NCBI GenBank assembly: GCA_033002965.1
Contig: JAURVB010012619.1
Coordinates: 1-64,000, forward strand
Length of the DNA stretch: 64,000 nt
Source of the DNA: Piper betle
Taxonomy: Eukaryota; Streptophyta; Magnoliopsida; Piperales; Piperaceae
Direction: 5' to 3'
Numbering within the stretch: position 1 is the stretch's first letter; each line of letters opens with the position of its first letter. The notes beneath the pieces were generated by a model. That model saw nothing but the letters and a program-made list of their open reading frames with translations, was not told the DNA's origin and searched no databases. A program made the translations under genes and the position numbers. Shown here one piece after another: positions 25,880 to 35,507 of the stretch.

Positions 25880-27939
25880 ACCCCTACCCTTTCCCCCCCC
25901 CCTTCCGCTTTTAGCCCCTCCCACAGCTTTCACCCCCTCCAGTCGTGCCTCTTCCCCGCCCCGTGCCCCTTGCCCCTCTCCCTGCCCCATGCCTCGCTCC
26001 GCCCCAACCACATCCCCCCCACCATCCCCACCCCGAGGCCGCCCGCGCTTGCGCCGATCGCTCCTTCCCCCTGTTTTTGCCGGAGCCGCCTTGGGTCACT
26101 CGGGGCTGGCCAGGCTTGGGGAGAGTCCGGAAGGGGGGGGGGGCTAGGGATGGTTGCCCGGCGGTGACGACGATTTCCGGCGGCGGCATTGCCCGTGGCG
26201 GCCGACCAACGTGCAATGCAATACGAGAAAAAGTGGCGGCTTTCTCGCCCCTCAGCGGCACCTCAAGTTGGATTGAGGTTGACGACGACGAGGGAGGGTT
26301 GACGACAAGACGGCGGCATCGAGGCGACCTGCTGTGCCGAGGCCGGCGGCGCTCCACGAAACAGAGCAGGGAGTGGCGGCAAACAGGGTAAGGGAAAAAG
26401 AAGAGGGAAAGGAAGGGAAAGAGGGGCGGTTATTGTGCAAGTAATGCCGGCGACGAGGTCGCCAGTGGTCGGGGTGGAGGGTGAACGTCAGTAGGGGAGA
26501 AACAGGGGATGTCGGGGTGAAGAAAAATGACTCGATGGTAATTTCGTAATAAAAACTTGACTCACTCCCGGCTCGAGTCAATATTAAGAAATAAATGTTT
26601 AAAAAATATATAAAATAATTTCGTAATAAAAACTTGACTCGCTCCTGACTCGAGTCAATATTTTAAAATAATTTTTTTAAAAAAAAATTTGACAAAATTA
26701 GTTTATTTTTAAAATTTTATTTCGTAATAAAAAGTTGACCTGTCTCGACTATGGTTGCATAAATCGGAATCGGAATCAGAATCGGTTTTTGAGGGAGTCG
26801 GAATCGGAATAGGTCTAAATCAGACAGGAATCGGTTCAATTGAATCGGGCCAAAATAGTTTAATCGGTCATATATAATAATTTGATAATTCATAATATAA
26901 ATATATTAAAATTAGGTATTAGTGTTATCTTGATATTATTCTGTGTATTATTGTTTATGATATTTTTAAATATTTTTTAAGATTTTTTTTAAATTATTTA
27001 GGATTAATTATTATTTTTAACTCGAGTTAGACTCGAGTCAACTTTTAATTACGAGAATGCCACCCTCCGTTCTTTACCCCCCGCCGCCGCCGGCGCTCAG
27101 TCGGCGAGCGAGTCTCGCGGCCACTGCACTGTTGGCCGGCCACACATCGGAGGCCCGGTTGCGAGGGCGGCGGCGATGTCAGCAGCCCGGTCGGAGGAAC
27201 AGACGGCGGCTCGGAGTCGGCGGCGATTCGTGCGTCACAGAGCTGATTTGGTTCGGCCACACGTCGGCGGCGACGTTGCGAGGTCGGCGACGAGCCCAGA
27301 GTCGGGGACACACGGGGGAGGGCGGAAACAGGGCGGCAGAGGGTAGACGAGCGGCGGCGGTGTGGGGGCAGCGGGTTAATTTTAGGTTTTTAAAATCAAA
27401 ATTACCATTTTACCCATACTTAAATAATTTAATAAATATTATACCTAGGTATTTTAGTAATTTACCAAAAAATTGATTCTTCCCGATTCACCCCGATTCC
27501 GAATCGGAGTCAACTCGGCCGGAATCGGGGTGAATCGGGCGAGTTCCGCTCCGATTCGGGGCCGACCGATTTGGCCCCGAAATCGGATCGGCACGCTGCC
27601 AATCCGATTCGAATCGGCCGATTCTGACAACTATGGTCCTGACACAAGTCAATATTAAGAAATAAAATTTAAAAAATATATAAATAATTTTATAATAAAA
27701 AGTTAACTCATTCCTAACTAGAGTTAATATTACGAAATAAATTAAAAAAAATATATACAAATAATAATAATTTCGTAATAAAAAATTGACCAACTTCCGA
27801 CTCGAGTTAATATTATGAAGAATATTAACTCGAGTCGGGAGCAGGTCAAGTTTTTATTACAAAATTATTTTGTATATTCTTTTAAATTTATTTTATAATA
27901 TTAGCTCAAGTCGAAAGTTGGTCAATTTTTTATTACGAA

Positions 27940-27971
<32 letters not shown>

Positions 27972-28885
27972 TTAATTTATTTCGTAATATTAACTCTAGT
28001 CGAGATGAGTTAATTTTTTATTATAAAATTATTTTATATATTTTTAAAATTTTATTTCTTAATATTGACTCGTGTTGGGATGGGTCAAGTTTTTATTACG
28101 AAATAAAATTTTAAAAAATAAACTAATTTTGTCAATTTTTTTTAAAAAAATTATTTTAAAATATTGACTCGAGTCAGGAGCGAGTCAAGTTTTTATTACG
28201 AAATTATTTTATATATTTTGTAAAAATTTATTTCTTAATATTGACTCGAGCCGGGAACGAGTAAAGTTTTTATTACGAAATTGCCATCGAGTCATTTTTC
28301 TTCACCCCGACATCCCCTTTTTTCCCCTAGTGCACCATAGCTGGCTAGAACCGCCATCGCCGCCCCTCTTTCCCTTCCTTTCCTCTCTTTCTCTTTCCCT
28401 TACCCTGTTTGCCGCCACTCCGTGCTCTGTTTCGTGGAGCGCTGCCGGCCTTGGCACAGCCGGTCGCCTCGATGCCGCCGTCTTGTCGTCAACCCTCCCT
28501 CATCGTCGTCAACCTCAATCTAACTTGAGGTGCCGCTGAGGGGCAAGAAAGCCGCCATTTTTCTCGTATTGCATTGCACGTTGGTCGGCTACCACCGGCA
28601 ATACTAACGCCGGGCGACCGTCCCTAGCCCTGCCCTGCCCCCCCTTCGAGACTTTTCCCCAAGCCTGGACAGCCCCGGGTGACCCAAAGCGGCTCCGGCA
28701 AAAACAGGGGGAAGGAGCGATCGGCACAAGCCCGGGCGGCCTCGGGGTGGGGATGGTGGGGGGGATGTGGTTGGCGCGGAGCAAGGTGCGGGGCCGGGAG
28801 AGGGGCGAGGGGCGCGGGGCGGGGGAAGAGGCGTAGTTGGAGGGGGTGAAAGCTGCAGGAGGGGCTGAAAGCGGAGGGTGGGGGT
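25880..28885. repeat. Large foldback element: ~1-kb inverted arms
   Basis: The left arm (25880 to about 26745, continuing at about 27640-27820) is the reverse complement of the right arm (about 27822-28885) at roughly 90 percent by eye. Matching landmarks are the TTTTTGCCGGAGCCGC box, the GTGCAATGCAATACGAGAAA box, the CCACGAAACAGAGCA box and repeated TTCGTAATAAAAACTTGACT units near the centre. The centre lies near 27820. With its insertion removed, the element is about 2.1 kb and nearly all palindrome. GC-rich outer parts give long open frames on both strands, but these mirror each other and match no protein family. Confidence 0.8.
26745..27640. mobile_element. Insertion with short inverted ends inside the foldback
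   Basis: The left edge reads CTATGGTTGCATAAATCGG and the right edge is the reverse complement of CCATAGTTGTCAGAATCGG, so the ends are imperfect inverted repeats. Both edges carry GAATCGG-type tandem motifs. The interior is a GC-rich tract (27060-27370) within AT-rich sequence. The right arm of the host foldback has no counterpart, so this is a later insertion. Exact ends and target duplication are uncertain. The class could be a non-autonomous DNA transposon. Confidence 0.55.
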
Positions 28886-29252
28886 TGGGGGGGGTGGTGG
28901 CGGATGGCGGTGGCGGGGGGAGGGGGCGGTGGCGGGGGGGGGCAGTGGCCGGGGCGGCGGGCAGGTGCAGGGGCGGGAGCGGCTGGATCTACGGTGGCGG
29001 AGAGGGCCGCCGATGAGGGGCGACGGCTTGGGGAGGTCCGGCGGGCGGGCTCCGGCAGGGGTCGGCCGCATGGGCCACGGCGGGGCTCGGCCGGCCGGCA
29101 GGGGCGGGCGGCGGACTGTTGGGGGGGGTTTGGAAAAGTGATCTGGGCCGTTGGATCGCGATCCAACGGCCCAAATGTGAGTAACGTGGCTGCGCTGCCA
29201 AAAGATGGCAGCGCACCATAGCAGTTACATTTATATATATATATATATATAT
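28886..29252. repeat. GC-rich tract ending in a 30-bp perfect palindrome and (TA)n
   Basis: G-rich low-complexity sequence runs to about 29140. A perfect 30-bp palindrome follows at 29144-29173, whose half-site is TGGGCCGTTGGATCG. A (TA)n tract lies at about 29232-29252. The CGTTGGAT half-site also occurs in the GC-rich element at 952-1532 and 4528-4885, which points to the same element family. Long open frames here are compositional. Confidence 0.6.
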
Positions 29253-29502
29253 CACCACCTACCGGCCACCTCTGTCCAACTTAGGATTATTTCTTCCAAT
29301 AATGGCTCATTGCCAATCTGTGAATACCACCATCCCCGAGTCTGCAATTCACACAGTCACATCAAAAAATGTGGCTTGGGGAGGGGGTTGGTGATCACCG
29401 CTATTTCCCCGGCCCTTCCTATGCAACAAAATGTGCGCATTGGTTTGGCCTGGTCAAGCCCCCGATCTCAAGACTGTGAATCCTTCCTTTCCCCCTCCTT
29501 CC

Positions 29503-29510
29503 TATTTAAA
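29503..29510 (+). promoter_or_regulatory. Probable TATA box of the decarboxylase gene
   Basis: TATTTAAA lies in pyrimidine-rich sequence 147 bp upstream of the chosen ATG. This would give a 5' leader of roughly 110-120 bases. Confidence 0.5.
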
Positions 29511-29656
29511 CCCCCTCTCCTCCCTCCAATCTCCACATCCAAGCCTCTCATTTCCCATTCTTTCATTCTTACCACCACACTAGAAAGGCCACCCCTTGGT
29601 TGGGAGAGGATCATCAAATCACCAGTCCACCCCATTCCATCACAAAACCAAAACAA

Positions 29657-31192
29657 ATGGGTAGCCTACACGCTGATGTTTTGGAGAACAGCCCAGCTGC
29701 CCTGCAGCTCAACCCCATGGATCCGGAGGAGTTCCGCCGGCAAGGACACATGGTGATCGACTTCCTCGCTGACTACTACCGTGACGTCGACAAGTACCCG
29801 GTGCGCAGCCAGGTTGAGCCCGGCTACCTCAAGAAGCTCCTCCCTGACTCCGCACCCAACCACCCGGAGCCGGTGGAGACCATCCTACAAGACGTGCAGT
29901 CTTGCATCGTCCCCGGCATCACCCACTGGCAGAGCCCCAACTACTATGCCTACTTCCCCTCCAGTGGGAGCACCGCCGGCTTCCTCGGCGAGATGCTCAG
30001 CACGGGCTTCAATGTCGTGGGGTTCAACTGGATGAGCTCCCCGGCCGCTACCGAGCTCGAGAGCATTGTGATGGACTGGTTCGGCAAGATGCTCAAGCTG
30101 CCCAACGAGTTCCTCTTCTCCGGCGGCGGCGGCGGCGTGCTCCAAGGCACCACCTGCGAGGGCATACTCTGCACATTGACGGCGGCGAGAGACCGGATGC
30201 TGAACAAGGTCGGCCGGGAGCATATCGGCCGCCTCGTCGTCTACGGCTCCGACCAGACCCACTGCGCACTGCAGAAGGCGGCCCAGATCGCCGGCATCAA
30301 CCCGGCCAACTTCCGAGCCGTGAAGACGTCCAAGGCCGACCACTTCGGCCTCCACCCGGACGCGCTCCGCGCCGCCGTCAAGAAGGACCTCGGCGACGGC
30401 CTCCTCCCGCTCTTCCTCTGCGCCACAGTCGGCACCACCTCCTCCACAGCCGTCGACCCCATCGGCCCGCTCTGCGACGTTGCCAACGAGTACAACATGT
30501 GGGTTCACGTGGACGCCGCCTACGCCGGCAGCGCCTGCATCTGCCCGGAGTTCCGACATTACATCGACGGGGTGGAGAAGGCCGACTCGTTCAGCCTCAA
30601 CGCCCACAAATGGTTCTTCACCACCCTCGACTGCTGCTGCATGTGGGTGAAGGAGCCGAGCTCCCTCGTCAAGGCCCTGTCCACCAACCCGGAGTACCTC
30701 CGAAACAAGGCCACCGACGCCAAGCAAGTGGTCGACTACAAGGACTGGCAGATCGCTTTGAGTAGGAGGTTCAGAGCTTTGAAGCTATGGATGGTGCTTC
30801 GGAGCTACGGCGTCGCCAACCTGCGCAACTTCCTACGTTCCCACGTGAAGATGGCGAAGACGTTCCAAGCGCTGGTGGAGCAGGACGGCAGGTTCGAGAT
30901 CGTCACCCCGAGGACCTTTGCCATGGTCTGCTTCCGACTCCGGCCGGCCGGTCTGGCCGAGGAGGAGATGAACAACCTCAACCACCGGCTGATGGAGACG
31001 GTGAACTCGTCGGGAAAGGCGTACATGACCCATGCAGTGGTGGGAGGAGTGTACATGATCAGGTTTGCGGTGGGGGCAACGCTCACCGAGGAACACCACG
31101 TTGCTTCGGCTTGGAAGGCGGTGCAGGAGTACGCAGACGGCCTCCTTGCCGGGGCTGGCGACGGTGTGGTTGTTGCCAATGGGTTTCATTAG
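29657..31192 (+). CDS. Aromatic L-amino-acid decarboxylase, tyrosine decarboxylase type
   Basis: An intronless frame of 511 aa, the usual length and structure for plant TyDC/TDC genes. It is a group II PLP enzyme that converts an aromatic amino acid to the amine plus CO2 in the cytosol. The PLP lysine is K318 in NAHKW. H202 in SDQTH stacks on PLP. Y347 in NPEYLRNK is the catalytic-loop tyrosine; Phe there, or loss of the His, marks aldehyde synthases in this family. The residue aligned with Gly370 of Catharanthus tryptophan decarboxylase is S369 (IALSRRF), the tyrosine/DOPA-type state. I therefore predict tyramine or dopamine synthesis rather than tryptamine or aldehyde. The start is ATGGGTAGCC, matching the family N-terminus; an upstream TTG extension is unlikely. 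The GC-rich coding region contrasts with the AT-rich flanks. No clustered biosynthetic partner is visible. Confidence 0.95.
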   Translation: MGSLHADVLENSPAALQLNPMDPEEFRRQGHMVIDFLADYYRDVDKYPVRSQVEPGYLKKLLPDSAPNHPEPVETILQDVQSCIVPGITHWQSPNYYAYFPSSGSTAGFLGEMLSTGFNVVGFNWMSSPAATELESIVMDWFGKMLKLPNEFLFSGGGGGVLQGTTCEGILCTLTAARDRMLNKVGREHIGRLVVYGSDQTHCALQKAAQIAGINPANFRAVKTSKADHFGLHPDALRAAVKKDLGDGLLPLFLCATVGTTSSTAVDPIGPLCDVANEYNMWVHVDAAYAGSACICPEFRHYIDGVEKADSFSLNAHKWFFTTLDCCCMWVKEPSSLVKALSTNPEYLRNKATDAKQVVDYKDWQIALSRRFRALKLWMVLRSYGVANLRNFLRSHVKMAKTFQALVEQDGRFEIVTPRTFAMVCFRLRPAGLAEEEMNNLNHRLMETVNSSGKAYMTHAVVGGVYMIRFAVGATLTEEHHVASAWKAVQEYADGLLAGAGDGVVVANGFH

Positions 31193-33066
31193 GGCCCCTG
31201 AGCGGGTCGACGATTCGATCGCGATTTTTTTTCTTTTTGGTTTTTTTGCCGGTGTATTAAAATTACTATTAATTAATGTCTGCATGGACGAATTGTTCAT
31301 ATGTTTGTATTGATATTATTTATCTTAATCTATTTTGATTTTAATATATGTTTTGTGCATCTCTTTGGGAGCCTTAATGTTGTTTTGGAAGCGTAATTAA
31401 TTAATTGATGTTTTCTTAAATTTCTACAACTACTACATAGAAAATGTCGAGATGGGTTGGCTGCTCACACGTCTTAGGTACAATCCATTTTGTAAAAGGT
31501 TAATTATCTAACTACCGATCATATCTATGATATAATAGACTCTATGCATGAACAATTTTGACGTAGCTTGTGGAGGGGGAACGTAAATAAATATGAAAAA
31601 TGTAATGAAAAAATGGGTAAAAATCAGAAAATGGGTTGCTCATTATTTGTGATTGGAAGTTGGAACTAGTCGTCTCTCGGACCTTGTAAATTCTCATTAG
31701 TTCTTTCTCCGTGTGCCCGGTGCCGTATGCCAGCACGCTGTCAATAGTATTTTGATTCTGTGTGGGTCAACTACATATTCCTATGCTTCACGGAATATCG
31801 CAAGTATCAGGTTTTGCGATTCCATGTAAAATTTTATTCTTTTTCAACGGAAGAAAACCGCATATATTAATTAATACTCCGGGCTACGTGATTTATTATT
31901 GAAAGAATGTTGATCTGTTATACTAATAACCGATATTTTATTTTGCGGGAAAGGGATGATCACCCAGCACCATATTTTCCGACATATGCGCGGTTATGGA
32001 GCTAAAACCGACAACGAATGCTACAAACAAATGAATGCCTGTTAACTACATTGGAAATTGTAGGACAGCAGAAAAGGATGAATGAGCACATCGTCTGGCG
32101 TCGCCATGCACCATATATTTCTTGCTTGCTGTCTAAAATCTTCCCCGTTTAGATTAAATCAGTTCGAGCTGTACATTAACTCGGCGACTTAATTTGTCAT
32201 TTGATGATCAGTTCTCAAAACGGAAGGGATCCTCGAACAGTTGGAGATGTTGTCCGTGCAGTTCTAGTAGTAGTAGTAAACTCGTAATACTACAATCGTC
32301 AAGATCTCGTGGGTGTGGAAGTTTGGGAGCTCTATTACTTTGAGAACCCACGTGCAGAGCATGGGTTTTAACGTTCTCGCTCTCCACCAAGCTCTTAGTA
32401 GAGCCTCTAACTTCCTGACCTCTCCGCCGATGGAAGTAGCGATAAAAAATAGTCAAGAAGATAAAATTGGGCTCGAAAGTGAGCAGCCAATTTGTAAAAA
32501 AACAAAAAAAGACCATCATCTAAATGGTACGTGGTCTAACCAGATTTGATGGCATTGGCATAATATTGAGGAGTACCAAAAGAGTCAAGCTTCTACTAAA
32601 ATGTTCGAGGTCTATAGCTACACACAGTGGAGGAGATTGCTTTAACTTACGTAGCAGATCTAAGGTTTTCATCACCAAACCAACTTGAAAAAGGCCACTG
32701 TAATATTATGCGCACATTTTTGGTGAGTTACGAGGGAGCAGTTACTGTACATTGCCCACTAAGGGTTAGTTATAAAAACCGGCCCGGCTGCTAAGGGTTA
32801 GTTGTTTCCCACGTCGTCTTGCCCGCGCTCTGCATTATTTTATATTGCTTTATTATATGGTTTGGTATTTCCCCGAGGATCGATCCATTTTAGTTCATTA
32901 GTTTTTTCCAATAATAATGCCTTGCATGTTGCTTCGTTTTCTATTCCAATTCCTTATGCGACCAAGGAACAAACAACGACTTGCTCCTTGTAAATGATCC
33001 GCATTGCCATTGACTAGTTCCCAAAACTTTTTTCTTTAATCTAGGTGGTGGTTGGTGATCGGTTTC

Positions 33067-33109
<43 letters not shown>

Positions 33110-33412
33110 TTATGTTATTTTTATTTTTAGTGGTCAAGATATTCGGACCTTCGGTTTCCATACCCAACATCGGAAGCGATGAGGCCCATCATATAGTGGG
33201 CATAGAATATATAACTGGGCTGGCTAATGAATTATGGGCCGATGTTGCTATTGACGAGATGGGCCTTTAAATGTTGGAATACAAGTCTGATTCGGTTGGA
33301 CGATCGACGACCTTCCCGCGCTTCTCTTCCTTGCCGTGTGCCCGCCAAATCATGTGCTCGAGCTCATTTTCATGGTGATACTGACTCCAAAACCTCTTCA
33401 ACTTCTTAGGCT
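31193..33412. other. Intergenic region, no gene recognised
   Basis: AT-rich spacer after the decarboxylase. It contains a (TA)n tract at about 33069-33107. Short open frames have no recognisable domain. Confidence 0.5.
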
Positions 33413-35190
33413 ATGCTCTCCCCTTCTCCCACCGTCTCTTCGTCTTCGTCTTCGTTCTCTTCTCCTCTTTCCCACCCTGAGTTGGCCGCATTCCGGTTAA
33501 ATCAGTTGTTTCCTTGACGGGCCTTGCTCACGGCCTATGTGCCGAATGGCCAGATTGGACTTGCACGGAATGTGTTTGATGAGATGCCCGTTAGAAAATG
33601 CTGACTGCCTTTGTTCTGTGTTATAGGATCGGGATTGCCGCTGAGCTGTTTTCGAGGACTTGCTCGGAATGGGGTCTCGTATAGTGCGATGATCAACGGT
33701 TATGTTAGCGTTGCCGGGTTCGGGGAGGCTGAAAGGCTCTCTATTTGTTAGTTCCACATGGTGGAAGAGATCCTGCTGCGTCAAATAGTTTAATGAACGG
33801 GTACTTGAAGACTGGGCGGCTGGTAGATGCAGTTCGAATTTTTAGATCATGTCTGATAGGGATGTGGTGTTTTGGAGCTCAATTCTTGATGGGTACTGCA
33901 AGGAGGGCAGAATTGAGGATGCATGTTGTGTTTTTGAGAATATTCCAGAGAGAAATGTGGTGTCGTGGACGTCTATGTTGGGTGGGTATTTGAATTGTGG
34001 AATGTGGATTGAAGGGTTTGATTTATTCTCCAGGATGAGGATGGAAACAGGGGTGAGGGTCAACGCTACCACCCTTACTGTAATCTGTGATGCTTGCACT
34101 GAATCTCTTAGGCTTAAAGAAGGAATACAGATTCATGAACTTGTGCTATTAAATGGTTTTGAGGCAGATCTCTTTTTAGGTAATTCAATCAAAAACATGT
34201 ACTCGGGTGTACGCTTAATGAGTGATCCTTTCACTTGAAGGAGTGTCCTCAGTGCATCAGCTGGCTTGGCTGTTCTGAACCGAGGAGTGCAGATCCATGC
34301 TCATGTTGTAAGGCTGAGTTTGGAGACTGATCTATCTATCCAAAATGCACTACTATCCATGTATGCCAAGTGTGGGAACTTGAGTGAGGCTTATCTAGTT
34401 TTCTCTAATATTGGTGGGAAAAACCTGGTTTCCATGAATGCCATGATCACTGCTTTTGCTCATCATGGATTTGCCAATGAAGCGTTTAAGTTATTTAAAG
34501 AAATGCGTTCAGGTTGCCACGAACCAAACTCTGCCACCTTCTTAGGAGTTCTATCAGCTTGCGTGCATGTGGGGCTGGTGGAAGAAGTATTACACTTTTT
34601 TGCGATGATGAGATGTTATCAAATTGAACCAAGTCGTGACCATTATGCGTGTGGTAGAACTCCTTGGTCGGGCGGGAAGAATAAGAGAGGCAACTCAGTT
34701 GATAAGTTCCATGCCATTTACACCCCATTCTGCTATATGGGGAAGCCTTGCTTAGTGCAAGTAAGAGTCATATGGGGCTGGTGGAAGAAGGATTACACTA
34801 TTTTGCGATGATGAGATGTTATCAAAATGAACCAAGTCGTGACCATTATGCGCGTGGTAGATCTCCTTGGTCGGGCGGGAAGAACAAGAGAGGCAACTCA
34901 GTTGATAAGTTCCATGCCATTTACGCCCGATCTGCCATATATGGGGAAGCCTTGCTTAGTGCCCAACGACTTCTATAGTTGCAGCCGGACAGTGCAATTC
35001 CCTATGTGGCATTATCGAAAATGTATTCAGAAGTTGGTCAAAACGAGGAAGAGGAAAGCCTGAGAAGTATACAGAAGAAGGGGCGTGTAAGAAAGAACCC
35101 TGGTCGCAGTTGGGTATTAATGTGAAGTTCATTAGTTTCATTTTTTTTAGGCAGGTGATGCTGAGGCATTCTCGTTTTAAGTTAGAAGAA
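33413..35190 (+). pseudogene. PPR protein pseudogene (PLS/E-type) with an internal duplication
   Basis: A plausible original ATG at 33413 opens a Ser-rich leader that stops at 33517. Later frames carry clear pentatricopeptide repeats: DVVFWSSILDGYCKEGRIEDA...ENIPERNVVSWTSMLGGY (about 33855-33990) and DLSIQNALLSMYAKCGNLSEAY...VSMNAMITAFAHHGFANEAFKLFKEM (about 34330-34510). An E-type tail ([19 protein letters not shown]) follows in a shifted frame. A segment of about 200 bp (about 34570-34765) is repeated in tandem at about 34773-34965. Multiple stops and frameshifts make it non-functional. Living relatives are organelle RNA-processing factors. The exact 3' end is uncertain. Confidence 0.88.
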
Positions 35191-35507
35191 ACTAATGGGA
35201 TGTTAAAGGCAGATTACAAGAGAAATCTTCTCGCATTGCTAGATGTAGCTTTTGCAGAGGGTAATGCCTTTTGATGATATCATATCCTTCAGAAGTCTAC
35301 AGTCTACATGTCTGGCCAGAAAAAAAGCAAAATGCACTACATTTTACAGGAAAGCAACAAGTCACCACACACATCCGACCGAGCCTGTTTTACGTAAACA
35401 AAAATATTTAAATCTCACTACTGTTCAAGTCAATATCAACACTTCAAACGGCACAAAGACAAAATTCTAACTTCATTATGTGCAGCATCAAAGGGATGAG
35501 GAGTTTG

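Noticed and set aside
28604..29221. Pro-, Arg- and Gly-rich open frames of up to 180 codons in GC-rich DNA
   Set aside because: Low-complexity translation of a repeat, present on both strands, with no domain and no transcript features.
29885..30765. Long open frames of 280-287 codons on both strands overlapping the decarboxylase gene
   Set aside because: They are shadows of a GC-rich real coding region; the +1 frame contains all the PLP-enzyme motifs.
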